Positions 48,642 through 57,495 of a stretch of 64,000 nucleotides of DNA are shown here, in pieces. Under the pieces are notes generated by a model. The model ran no database searches. It had not been told where the DNA came from and was given only the letters and a program-made list of their open reading frames with translations. This DNA comes from Thiohalobacter thiocyanaticus (GTDB lineage Bacteria; Pseudomonadota; Gammaproteobacteria; Thiohalobacterales; Thiohalobacteraceae). A program made the translations under genes and the position numbers. How positions within the stretch are numbered: the first letter of the stretch is position 1; each line of letters begins with the position of its first letter. The stretch lies in NCBI RefSeq assembly GCF_002356355.1, contig NZ_AP018052.1:62001-126000 (forward strand), read 5' to 3'.

Positions 48642-49137
48642 ATGACACTTGCCACTAACCCAACATCACAGCCCATTATAGACTCGTACGAAATGAAATT
48701 TACGGCATACACAGAGTCCGACAAACAGGAAATTCAGCATCTGTTTACCGAGACATTCTCTGATTCGGCAAACCGGGCAGAGGGAGAGCTGATCGGCCAG
48801 CTGGTACTCGATTTGATGAATAATACCGGCGCTCGGGATATTTCCGGTTTTGTCGTCACTGAACATGAACGGATCATCGGCTGCATCTTCTTCACCCGGC
48901 TGACCTTCGACACACCTGTCGAGGCCTTTCTTCTGTCACCAGTAGCCGTTGATACAAAATACCAGGGCCGGGGGATCGGTCAACGCCTCATCAATTTCGG
49001 CCTTGACCAATATGAAGGCACAGGGCGTGAAACTGGTCTTCACCTATGGTGATCCGGGCTTTTATTCCAGGGGATTAAAGGGGTCGGCGACAAAACGCAA
49101 TCATTCTCACTTGTCACCGACACATTTTAACACTTAG
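48642..49137 (+). pseudogene. Broken GNAT acetyltransferase
   Basis: The first frame encodes a GNAT domain to LINFGLDQ, including the acetyl-CoA loop YQGRGIGQRL, then runs off into unrelated residues and stops at 49052. The expected continuation (MKAQGVKLVFTYGDPGFYSR) is present in another frame from about 49010. After this, similarity ends at FYSR and the C-terminal third is missing. So there is one frameshift plus a truncation. ATG 48693 is an alternative start. The intact gene at 56824 is a diverged relative. Confidence 0.8.
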
Positions 49138-49150
49138 CTCATTCCCTTCC

Positions 49151-50272
49151 TCAGACCGACAAATGCCGCCGAAACAGCACCAGCGCCACCGAGAAAAACA
49201 CCCCGGCAATCGCCACCAGCGCCAGCATCTGCGGCCACACCACTTCCATCCCCGCACCCCGGTAGAGAATGGCTTGGGCCATGCTCACGAAGTGAGTGGT
49301 GGGTGCGGCCAGCATCAGGTTCTGCACCAGCTCGGGCATGCTTTCCCGGGGGGTAATGCCGCCAGATAATAACTGCAAGGGCAGGATGGTGAGGATCAGC
49401 AGCAGGCCGAACTGGGGCATGGTGCGGGCCACGGTGCCGATCAGGATGCCGATGGCGGTGGTCGAAAACAGGTGAATCAGTGCCCCAAGCAGGAACAGCC
49501 ATACGGAGCCGGCAATGGGTACGTCCAGCCAGCCCTGAATCACCAGGGTGATCGACACAGACGCCGCCAGCAACACCACCAGGCCGTTGGCCCATACCTT
49601 GGACGCCATGATCTCGAACGGTCGTAGCGGCATGACCATCAGGTGTTCCACGGTGCCGTGTTCCCGCTCGCGAATCAGGGCGGCACCGGTCAGTATGATG
49701 CTGATCATGGTGACCTGGCTGATCAGCTCCATCACGCCACCAAACCAGGTGCCGTCCAGATTGGGGTTGAAGCTGGCGCGGCTCACCAGGGTCACCGGCA
49801 GGTTGTCATTGGCACTGCCGGGCTGCAGAAACTCGGCCACTTCGGTCATGGCTAAGCGCTGAATGTAGGTGGTGCCGATAAAGGCCTGGCTCATGCGGGT
49901 GGCGTCGATGTTCAGCTGCAGGCTCACCGGCTGGCCCTGGCGCACCTTGCGCTCGAAGCCCTCCGGGATCACCAGGGCAAAGGTGTGGCTGCCCTTGTCA
50001 AGCAACTCATCGATCTCGCCGTAGTCCACCATGTCCGGGGTCAGGAACCAGGGCGGCTGCAGGGCGTTGATGACCCGGTTCGAGAGCACGGTCCGGTCTT
50101 CATCCACCACCGCCACCGGGGCGTTGTGCAGCTCCATGGAGCCGGCGGACCCGGCGGTGTAGATCATCACGCTGAAGGCCATCAGCACAAAGATCATCAG
50201 CACCTTGTCCTGCCACAGGCTGCGCAGTTCCTTGATGCCCAGGTGCCAGATGTTGCCGAGGGATTCCATCAT
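49151..50272 (-). CDS. ABC-2 type permease, YhhJ-like
   Basis: 373 residues. One N-terminal membrane segment (about 25-45), a periplasmic domain of about 120 residues and five C-terminal membrane segments fit the ABC-2 export permease family. Its start overlaps the RbbA-like stop. The three-gene order matches E. coli yhiI-rbbA-yhhJ. The exported substrate is unknown; drug or envelope component export is possible. Confidence 0.88.
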   Translation of the reverse strand: MMESLGNIWHLGIKELRSLWQDKVLMIFVLMAFSVMIYTAGSAGSMELHNAPVAVVDEDRTVLSNRVINALQPPWFLTPDMVDYGEIDELLDKGSHTFALVIPEGFERKVRQGQPVSLQLNIDATRMSQAFIGTTYIQRLAMTEVAEFLQPGSANDNLPVTLVSRASFNPNLDGTWFGGVMELISQVTMISIILTGAALIREREHGTVEHLMVMPLRPFEIMASKVWANGLVVLLAASVSITLVIQGWLDVPIAGSVWLFLLGALIHLFSTTAIGILIGTVARTMPQFGLLLILTILPLQLLSGGITPRESMPELVQNLMLAAPTTHFVSMAQAILYRGAGMEVVWPQMLALVAIAGVFFSVALVLFRRHLSV

Positions 50273-53019
50273 CAGCGCCCCTGTTTCCGCAGCAGCACCA
50301 TGGCCAGGCCGGTGAGCACCGGGATAAACGCCGCCAGGGCCAGGAAGGCCCCCTGCAGGTCGGCCAGGGTCAGGCCCTTGGTGAATACACCGCGGCTGAT
50401 CTGCAAAAACCAGGTGGCCGGCCAGAGGGGGCCGATCCAGGCGCCGGCGCCGCTGAGGGAGGACACCGGTTCGGTGAGGCCCGAGAACTGCACGGTGGGC
50501 AGGATACTGATGATGGCGGTAGCGGCCAGTGCGGCAATCTGGGTGGAGGCGAAGGTGGACATCACCTGACCCAGGGCGGTGGTGGCGGTGACGAAGAGCA
50601 GCGCGCCCAGGCTGAGGGAGAGCAGGCCACCCTTGAGCGGCACGTCAAACAGGTACACCGCCAGCAGGACCAGGCTGGCGTAGCTGACCATGCTGAAGAC
50701 GATGTAGGGCAGCTGCTTGCCGAGCAGGAACTCCAGCCGGGTCACCGGGGTGACGTAGAGGTTGGTGATGGAGCCGAGCTCCTTCTCGCGCACGATACCC
50801 AGGGCCATCAGGATGGCAGGAATAAAGATCAGCAGGATCGGGATCACCGCCGGCACCATGGCGTCCAAGCTGCGGAAATCCTGGTTGTAGCGGTAGCGGT
50901 CCTCCAGGCTGACCAGGCTCAGGCGGGGCGCCTCGCCCCAGGCGCGCCGGGCCTGCTCGCTCAGGTAGCTGACGTGCATGCCCTGCACATACCCCATGAT
51001 GGTCTCGCCGCGAAAGGGCATGGCGCCATCCACCCACACCGCCAGCTCGGTGTCGCGACCGCGTTTCATGTCGCGGCCGAAGCCGGCGGGGATCTCGATG
51101 GCCAGGCTCAGCTCCCCCGAACGCATGCGCCGCTCCAGCTCCTCGGCAGTGGACAGGGCATGGCGCTCGACAAAATAGCGGGAGCCGGAGAGGGCGGCGA
51201 CGTAGTCCCGGCTCTGGGGCGTCTGGTCCCGGTCCAGCACGGCAAAGGGCAGATTTTCCACATCCATGGTGATGCCGTAGCCGAGGATCAGCATCAGCAG
51301 TGCCGAACCGAGGAAGGCGAAGGCCATGCGGATCGGGTCGCGCAGCAGCTCCCGCGCCTCGCGCCGGGCGTAGGCCAGCAGCCGTTGCGGGCTGAAGGCC
51401 CTGGGGCGTTCCGGCTGCCCGCTGTTGCCCTGGCTCAGCAGCTTGCCGCCGTTCTGGCGCTCCGGTTCCTTGTCCACCGCTTCCAGGGTGGTCATGAAGG
51501 CGCCTTCCAGGCTGTCGCTGCCGGTCTGTTCGATCAGGGCCGCCGGGGTGTCGCAGGCCAGCACTTCGCCGGCGTGCATCAGCGAGATGCGGTCGCAGCG
51601 CTCGCCCTCGTTCATGAAGTGGGTGGAGATGAAGATGGTCACCCCGTCCTCCCGGGACAGGCGCATCAGCAATTCCCAGAAGCGGTTGCGCGCCCCCGGG
51701 TCCACCCCCGAGGTGGGTTCGTCCAGAATCAGCAGCTCCGGTTCGTGTACCACCGCGACCGCCAGGGACAGGCGCTGGCGCACGCCCAGGGGCAGGGCAC
51801 CGGCGGGGTGGTCGAGCACATTCTCCAGGCCGAACTCCCGGGTCAGGGTGGTGATGCGCCCGGCAATTTTCTCCGCCGGCAGATGAAACAGGCGGGCGTG
51901 CAGGTCGAGGTTCTGGCGCACGCTCAGCTCGCCGTAGAGCGAGAACGACTGCGACATGTAGCCGACCCGGCGGCGGGTGGCCAGATCTTTGGCATCCAGC
52001 GGCTCGCCGAACAGCGCCACCGCTCCTTCGGTCGGGGTGAGCAGGCCGGTGAGCATTTTCATGGTGGTGGTCTTGCCGCAGCCGTTGGAGCCCAGGAAGC
52101 CGAAGATCTCGCCCTTGGGGATGGCAAAGCTGACGTCCCGCACCGCGGTGAAGTGGCCGAATTTCAGGGTCAGGTGTTCGGCCACGATGGCCGGGCTGCC
52201 ATTGCCATTGTTGCTGCCGGTGGGTGGTGCTGCCGCTTGTGCCGCTGTCGACCTGCCCGGCTCCTGTTCCTGGCGGCTGTCCGGCAGCAGGGCGATAAAG
52301 GCATCATCCAGGGTGTCGGTGCCGGTCTGCCGGTGCAGCTCGGCGGGGGAACCGGTGGCCAGCACCTTCCCGGCGTCCATCGCCACCAGCCAGTCGTAGC
52401 GTTCCGCCTCTTCCATGTAGGCGGTGGCCACCAGCACACTCATGCCGGCTCGCTGCTGGCGGATAGTGTCGATCAGGTCCCAGAAGCGTTTGCGGGAGAG
52501 CGGGTCGACGCCGGTGGTGGGCTCGTCCAGGATCAACAGGTCGGGGTGGTGGATCAGCGCGCAGCACAGGCCCAGCTTCTGCTTCATGCCACCGGAGAGC
52601 TTGCCGGCGGGGCGGTCGCGGAATTCCAGCAGGCCGGTGGCCTCCAGCAGGCGATCGATCTGCTGCCGGCGGGAAGGGCCGCTGAGCCCGAACAGGTCGG
52701 CGAAGAAGGCGAGGTTCTCGTCCACTGTCAGGCTGTGGTAGAGATTGCCGCCCAGGCCCTGGGGCATATAGGCGATGCGCGGGGCGGCGCGGGTGCGCAC
52801 GCGGTGGCTGGCCATATCGCCGCCCAGTACCTGCAGGCGTCCCGCTTGCAGCTGGCGGGCGCCGGCAATCAGCCCCAGCAGGGTGGACTTGCCCACCCCG
52901 TCCGGGCCGATCAGGCCCACCATGCAGCCCGCGGGGATGGCCAGCGTGATATCGCGCAGCGCGGTGGTGTCCCCGTAGCGGTGACAGATGCCCTCCAGCC
53001 GGGCTGCGGCCTCAGCCAT
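50272..53019 (-). CDS. RbbA-like fused double ABC ATPase and permease
   Basis: 915 residues. The first ATPase has Walker [12 protein letters not shown] (38-48) and the second [11 protein letters not shown] near 313, each with signature and Walker B ([13 protein letters not shown] and [13 protein letters not shown]). The C-terminal part from about 560 is an ABC-2 permease with a periplasmic domain and five membrane segments. E. coli RbbA has been linked to ribosomes, but its location with HlyD and YhhJ partners points to export. Confidence 0.9.
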   Translation of the reverse strand: MAEAAARLEGICHRYGDTTALRDITLAIPAGCMVGLIGPDGVGKSTLLGLIAGARQLQAGRLQVLGGDMASHRVRTRAAPRIAYMPQGLGGNLYHSLTVDENLAFFADLFGLSGPSRRQQIDRLLEATGLLEFRDRPAGKLSGGMKQKLGLCCALIHHPDLLILDEPTTGVDPLSRKRFWDLIDTIRQQRAGMSVLVATAYMEEAERYDWLVAMDAGKVLATGSPAELHRQTGTDTLDDAFIALLPDSRQEQEPGRSTAAQAAAPPTGSNNGNGSPAIVAEHLTLKFGHFTAVRDVSFAIPKGEIFGFLGSNGCGKTTTMKMLTGLLTPTEGAVALFGEPLDAKDLATRRRVGYMSQSFSLYGELSVRQNLDLHARLFHLPAEKIAGRITTLTREFGLENVLDHPAGALPLGVRQRLSLAVAVVHEPELLILDEPTSGVDPGARNRFWELLMRLSREDGVTIFISTHFMNEGERCDRISLMHAGEVLACDTPAALIEQTGSDSLEGAFMTTLEAVDKEPERQNGGKLLSQGNSGQPERPRAFSPQRLLAYARREARELLRDPIRMAFAFLGSALLMLILGYGITMDVENLPFAVLDRDQTPQSRDYVAALSGSRYFVERHALSTAEELERRMRSGELSLAIEIPAGFGRDMKRGRDTELAVWVDGAMPFRGETIMGYVQGMHVSYLSEQARRAWGEAPRLSLVSLEDRYRYNQDFRSLDAMVPAVIPILLIFIPAILMALGIVREKELGSITNLYVTPVTRLEFLLGKQLPYIVFSMVSYASLVLLAVYLFDVPLKGGLLSLSLGALLFVTATTALGQVMSTFASTQIAALAATAIISILPTVQFSGLTEPVSSLSGAGAWIGPLWPATWFLQISRGVFTKGLTLADLQGAFLALAAFIPVLTGLAMVLLRKQGR

Positions 53020-54010
53020 TGGGCAGCTTGACCGTCAGGCTGTCCGGCCAGGGCTGACTCTCGTCCAGGCGCACATAGGCCTCGCCCGGCACACCGGTCT
53101 TGACCCGGTCGCGATAGGTCTTGAGCAGGTCCGGGTTGATGCGGACACGCACCCGGAACATCAGCTTCTCCCGTTCGCTGCGGGTTTCGACCGACTTGGG
53201 CGTGAACTGCGCCTCCGCCGCGACAAAGCTGACCTCCGCCGGCACCACATAGTCCGGCAGGGCGTCCAGCGTAATGCGCGCGTCCGAACCCACCCGCACC
53301 CGGCCGGCCTGGGCCGTGGGCAGGAAGATGGTCATGTAGACGTCGGTGACATCGAGCACCGTGGCCACCTTGCCGCCGGCCGCCAGCACCTCACCGGGCT
53401 CCGCCAGCCGGTAGAGAACGCGGCCGCCCACCGGGGTGGTAAGCCGGCTGTCGTCGATGTTGGTCTGGATCTGGTGGATCGCCTCCCGGGCCGCCTCGAT
53501 ACCGGCGTCGGCGGAGGCCACCTGGGCCCGCGCGGCCTGCAGGGCGGCATCGGTGGTCTCCGCCGCGGTACGGGCGCGGTCCAGCTGCTCCCGGGAAGCG
53601 TGGCCCCGCTCCACCAGGGTCTGCATGCGGGCCAACTCGCTGTAGGCATAGCGCCGCTCGCTCTCCCGCTGGGCCACCACCGCCTCCGCCAGGTGGCGGG
53701 TCTGCTCCGCCTGGTGCAGATTGGCTTCGCCCGCCGCCAGGCGCGCCTGCAGCTCGTCGGTGTCCATGACGGCCAGCAACTGCCCGGTTTCCACCAGGTC
53801 GCCTTCGCGCACGGAAAACGATTCCAGCCGGCCAGGCAGGCGGGTGGCGATGTCCACTTCCGTGGCTTCAATGCGGCCGTTGCCGGAGGCGATGTGCGCG
53901 GGCAGCGCATCGCCGTCGGGTAGCAAGTACCAGGCGGCGAGGCCGGCGACCGCCAGGATCAGGAGGGCAGGGAGGAAGCGGGCGGCGGTTTTGGCGGCTT
54001 TTCCAGCCAT
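53012..54010 (-). CDS. HlyD-family membrane fusion protein, YhiI-like
   Basis: 332 residues with an N-terminal membrane anchor (about 12-30), a lipoyl-like half ([16 protein letters not shown]), a long coiled-coil hairpin (about 90-170) and the second lipoyl and barrel parts. It is the periplasmic adaptor for the RbbA/YhhJ transporter and overlaps that gene by eight bases. The gene leads the operon, and an AGTATA at 54053-54058 reads as a TATACT -10 on this strand. Confidence 0.88.
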   Translation of the reverse strand: MAGKAAKTAARFLPALLILAVAGLAAWYLLPDGDALPAHIASGNGRIEATEVDIATRLPGRLESFSVREGDLVETGQLLAVMDTDELQARLAAGEANLHQAEQTRHLAEAVVAQRESERRYAYSELARMQTLVERGHASREQLDRARTAAETTDAALQAARAQVASADAGIEAAREAIHQIQTNIDDSRLTTPVGGRVLYRLAEPGEVLAAGGKVATVLDVTDVYMTIFLPTAQAGRVRVGSDARITLDALPDYVVPAEVSFVAAEAQFTPKSVETRSEREKLMFRVRVRINPDLLKTYRDRVKTGVPGEAYVRLDESQPWPDSLTVKLPNG

Positions 54011-54154
54011 GTTCAGTCCTTGGGTCAGTCTTGGGAGTCGGGAGAGCGTTTCAGTATAGAAGAACTGGTCGCCGCGATGGTAACGCCGATTAAGATGGTT
54101 TCGAATTCCGGAGTTCGTGCCAGTGGGCCTGCAGCCGTTCTACCTGTCCGTTGA

Positions 54155-54304
54155 TTCCTCCAGGACGATATCTCCGGCGACCCATATTTACAGGTGGCGT
54201 GGGCTCGTCAGTATTTGGTATGGGAGGGGGCTGTTAGATTCATCAAAGCACGGCACTTGGACTCTTACCGAAAAGGGTCGTAAAGCGCATATTTCCTATC
54301 CAGA
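54155..54304 (+). pseudogene. Remnant of an Mrr-like winged-helix domain
   Basis: One frame reads VAWARQYLVWEG and, after a one-base slip in the G5 run at 54226-54230, another reads GLLDSSKHGTWTLTEKGR. Together they resemble the N-terminal winged-helix domain of Mrr-type restriction endonucleases (WARTYL..GL...G.W.LT.KG). The rest of the gene is missing and an insertion element starts at 54305. The domain match is from memory of the family and is tentative. Confidence 0.5.
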
Positions 54305-54353
54305 TGACCGTACCCCTGAACCCGAGCCAGTCTGAACGTGGGAAATGAGCATA

Positions 54354-54760
54354 TCAGGCCACCTCTCGAGCGAACACTGCGGGTGGTTTCCTGCCAAGTG
54401 AACGGCGTGCCCGGACATGGTTGTAATACCCTCGCCAGTCTTCGATCGCGGATCGCGCGTCCGCCAGGCTGGCGAACCAATGCAGGTTGAGGCAGTAGTC
54501 GCGGAACTTGCCATTGAAGCTCTCGACAAAGGCATTCTGGGTCGGCTTGCCGGGCTGAATGAAATGCAGCGTCGGGTAGCCATAGCGGGGATACTGCTGG
54601 GCGAGCGCCTTGAATCGGGATCTCAGCTCACTGTCGTCGCGACCCTTGGGTCGATACCAGGCGGCGGAGCGGCTGCACCGGGTCAGCCGGCAGGCGCGTC
54701 GTTCGCTGACATGGCGGGCTTGAGGTGCTCCACGGCCCGGCGCCGCTGCGCGGCCGTCAC
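54354..54760 (-). pseudogene. IS3-family transposase orfB, deleted and frameshifted
   Basis: Begins in frame LVTAAQRRRAVEHLKPA, then shifts frame to SERRACRLTRCSRSAAWYR. After YPRYGYPTLH the sequence jumps directly to FIQPGKPTQNAFVESFNG near the C-terminus. The two catalytic aspartates of the DDE domain are lost and only the glutamate segment remains, so it cannot be an active transposase. Confidence 0.8.
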
Positions 54761-55023
54761 CAGTTTCCCTCGACAAGCTCCTTGAGCGCGGCCTTGTCGA
54801 GCTCCGCCTCGGCCAGCAGCCGCTTGAGGTGGGCGTTCTGCTGCTCCAGGTCACGCAATCGGCTGGTCTCGCTGACCTCCAGCCCGCCGAACTTCGACTT
54901 CCAGCGGTAAATCGTGTTCTCACAGACCCCGTGGCGGCGCGCCAGATCTTCCACCCGGGCGCCAGTCTCATGCTCTTTCAGGATCGCGATGATCTGCTCT
55001 TCCGTATATCGCTTGCGCTTCAT
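54757..55023 (-). CDS. IS3-family transposase orfA
   Basis: 88 residues from ATG 55023 (MKRKRYTEEQIIAILKEHE). A helix-turn-helix DNA-binding domain is followed by a leucine-zipper-like tail (LRDLEQQNAHLKRLLAEAEL). This is the usual first ORF of the IS3 family (IS407-like subgroup by appearance). It appears intact, but its partner orfB is not. Confidence 0.85.
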   Translation of the reverse strand: MKRKRYTEEQIIAILKEHETGARVEDLARRHGVCENTIYRWKSKFGGLEVSETSRLRDLEQQNAHLKRLLAEAELDKAALKELVEGNW

Positions 55024-55225
55024 CTTGGGACCTCCCTCGGTCATAATCATAGGGAGATCCCACATGCCATGGGGCTCGGATTACGGGGGTACGGTCACCA
55101 GATTAAACACTCGACAGGCCTGTCGCAAAACGCGATCGGTTATATCTGCTGCAAAACCCTACCGGGCCATTTTTCGGGCCAGGCCCGCAGCAGGCCCACA
55201 ACATTCGTGACAAAAGCAGGATGAC

Positions 55226-55711
55226 ATGCAAGAGAATGACTTTGAAATAGATCCGGAAAAAATGCACACCCCCAGCCATAAACTGCTGGTCACAACCCCC
55301 ATGGCCGCAATCATGGTGAGCGGGAAGGCCAACAGCGAATGGGCGGACCTGCTGGAATCCATCGGGCCGATCTACAGTTCAGCGGCGGAGGATACCGGCG
55401 GCGAGGTCAACGAGGCGCTCAGAACCGTGGCGTTCATGCTCCAGGGCGGTGACAGGCTGATCAGAAAGTATTTTGAAAATGAAGAGCTGACGTTCGACCG
55501 GATGATGGAACTCTCCGCTACCGGCGCCGATGTCTGGATCTGCAAATTGAGTGACGGCGAGATTGCAAAGCCCGATGCGATCAAACTGTTCAAGGCCATC
55601 CAGGCCGGGTTGGTCGGGGCGCTTGGCGATCTGCGCGATGAAAATGAAATGATCGATCAACTCATCCGGATCCAGGACAAGGCGGTTGAACACATTGCGT
55701 CATTGAACTGA
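55226..55711 (+). CDS. Orphan cytosolic protein of unknown function
   Basis: 161 residues, acidic, predicted mostly helical, without signal peptide or membrane segment. The central part (WADLLESIGPIYSSAAEDTG and MMELSATGADVWICKL) is not a fold I recognise. It starts 128 bases after the insertion element. Lower G+C than the core genes suggests it belongs to the accessory region. Confidence 0.65.
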   Translation: MQENDFEIDPEKMHTPSHKLLVTTPMAAIMVSGKANSEWADLLESIGPIYSSAAEDTGGEVNEALRTVAFMLQGGDRLIRKYFENEELTFDRMMELSATGADVWICKLSDGEIAKPDAIKLFKAIQAGLVGALGDLRDENEMIDQLIRIQDKAVEHIASLN

Positions 55712-55916
55712 GGCAGCTTATGGTGTCTTTCTCTACACCGCTTGTGAACGCGCAAGCCATGGCCCTGGATCCTGGCATGCGCCGGGATGCCGCGGTCAAA
55801 CCGGGCGTCATCCGGGCGGCCACGGGGAAAGGATGCGGAGCACGAACGGTAACGGCCACATTCTGTTGCCGTACCCTGTCTGCAATACTCCGGGTTCCGC
55901 GCACCGGAGACCCCCT

Positions 55917-56720
55917 GTGAGCAATCAACGGCGGGCCCTGTTCCTGTCACATGGCGGCGGCCCCCTGCCGCTGCTGGGGGACGGCGCGCATGCCGAGATG
56001 GTCGCGCAGCTGAAGGCGATTGCAGCGACCATAAAACGCCCCGCGGCCATCATCGTGGTCAGCGCTCACTGGGAGGCGCCCAAACCGACCATCACCTCCG
56101 GCGCCGGTCCGGAACTGATATACGACTACAGCGGCTTTCCGGCGGAATCCTACGCTATCGAATACCCCTGCCCGGGTGAGCCGCGGCTGGCGCGCGCCAT
56201 CGCCGATCAACTGAAAACGTCCGGCATCAGCGCACAGCTGGACGAGGCCCGTGGCTTTGATCACGGCCTGTTCGTGCCCCTCAAGATCATGTATCCGGAG
56301 GCGGACATCCCCTGCGTTCAGCTGTCGCTGGTCGACAGCCTCGATCCCGCCGAGCACATCCGGCTCGGGCGTGCGCTGCTGGGCCTGGGCGATCCATCAC
56401 TGCTCCTGATCGGCTCCGGATTCTCCTTCCACAACATGCGGGCCTTCTTCGCGTCCGAGACCGCCGAAGCAAGGTCGATGAACACATCCTTCGAGCAGTG
56501 GCTGCTCTCGACCTGCAGCGACCGGTCCATTGGCGAGGAGGAACGATGCCAGCGGCTGGAGAACTGGGAATCCGCGCCTTTCGCGCGTTACTGCCATCCC
56601 CGGGAGGAACACCTGCTGCCCCTGCATGTGTGTTACGGGTTTGCCGGTGCCGCCTGCTCGAATTCCTATGAATTGCAGATCCTCAACAAGCAATCGAGCA
56701 TGTACCTGTGGGACGCCTGA
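55917..56720 (+). CDS. DODA-type extradiol dioxygenase family protein
   Basis: 267 residues from GTG 55917, with a GGAGA ribosome site. The LigB/YgiD-type fold shows the metal ligands in LFLSHGGGP, VVSAHWEAPKPTI and GFDHGLFVPLKIM. Family members open catechol rings (DOPA dioxygenase) with non-haem iron, but substrates of bacterial YgiD-type proteins are mostly unproven. It is a single gene between repeat fragments. Confidence 0.87.
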   Translation: MSNQRRALFLSHGGGPLPLLGDGAHAEMVAQLKAIAATIKRPAAIIVVSAHWEAPKPTITSGAGPELIYDYSGFPAESYAIEYPCPGEPRLARAIADQLKTSGISAQLDEARGFDHGLFVPLKIMYPEADIPCVQLSLVDSLDPAEHIRLGRALLGLGDPSLLLIGSGFSFHNMRAFFASETAEARSMNTSFEQWLLSTCSDRSIGEEERCQRLENWESAPFARYCHPREEHLLPLHVCYGFAGAACSNSYELQILNKQSSMYLWDA

Positions 56721-56823
56721 TGCCGCCGCGGCCTCTTGATTCCGGACTGCGCCGGGATGACGGTTCCGGCGAACCGCGCATCCGACCCCGCCCTCGTCTC
56801 ATCTATCTGAGCGCTGCTTCCGC

Positions 56824-57375
56824 ATGGACATAAGGATACGCACAACCACCGATGCCGACACGGCGGCCATCGCCGCTTTGCTCAATGCCGCCTTCGGCCC
56901 GGACCAGGGTCCGGAGATCGCCGCCCTGGTCGCCGATCTGCTGCATGACCCCAGCGCGCGTCCGCTGTTGTCGCTGGCCGCGACCCGGGAGGGCCGCATG
57001 GTCGGTTATATCCTGTTCACGCACACGCAGATCGCTGGCGCGGAGCCTACCGTTTCCTCGGCCATCCTCGCGCCCATGGCCGTCCACCCGGACCATCAGG
57101 GCCAGGGCATCGGCGGGCGTCTCATCGCGGCAGGACTGGAGCAGCTGAAAGCGGCCGGGGTACAGCTGGTGTTCGTACTCGGCCATCCCGGCTACTACCC
57201 CAGGTACGGCTTCGATCCCGCCGGAGAGCGTGGCCTGGAGGCGCCGCACCCCATCCCGGGCGAACAGGCTGCCGCCTGGATGGTGCAGGAACTGCAGCCG
57301 AGCGTGATCGGCAATGTGAGCGGGCGAGTGGTGTGCGCGGATACGCTCAATGATCCGAAGCACTGGCAGGAGTGA
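56824..57375 (+). CDS. GNAT family N-acetyltransferase, YhbS-like
   Basis: 183 residues. The acetyl-CoA loop HPDHQGQGIGGRLI and the later QLVFVLGHPGYYPRYGF match the YhbS/putative acetyltransferase branch. The domain is complete, in contrast to the broken relative at 48642. The substrate is unknown. A half repeat of the GGATGACGG type lies just upstream. Confidence 0.88.
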   Translation: MDIRIRTTTDADTAAIAALLNAAFGPDQGPEIAALVADLLHDPSARPLLSLAATREGRMVGYILFTHTQIAGAEPTVSSAILAPMAVHPDHQGQGIGGRLIAAGLEQLKAAGVQLVFVLGHPGYYPRYGFDPAGERGLEAPHPIPGEQAAAWMVQELQPSVIGNVSGRVVCADTLNDPKHWQE

Positions 57376-57495
57376 GTCGACGGCCCTTCGGTACTGAATC
57401 AGCGGCCAGCCTGCCTTGCGGATGGCTGCGAAACTTTCGCGACGGTATGCTGATCTCATTCATGTGTTTCACCTGACGCCAACCTGGAATCGCCC

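Larger units (their letters stand above)
54305..55097 (-). mobile_element. IS3-family element with internal deletion
   Basis: Imperfect terminal inverted repeats begin TGACCGTACCCC at 54305 and end with the inverse at 55097. A five-base target duplication CCAGA flanks both ends (54300-54304 and 55098-55102). The length is 793 bases, against about 1.2 kb expected, because the middle of orfB is lost. orfA is on the minus strand. The element sits at the end of the Mrr-like remnant. Confidence 0.85.
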
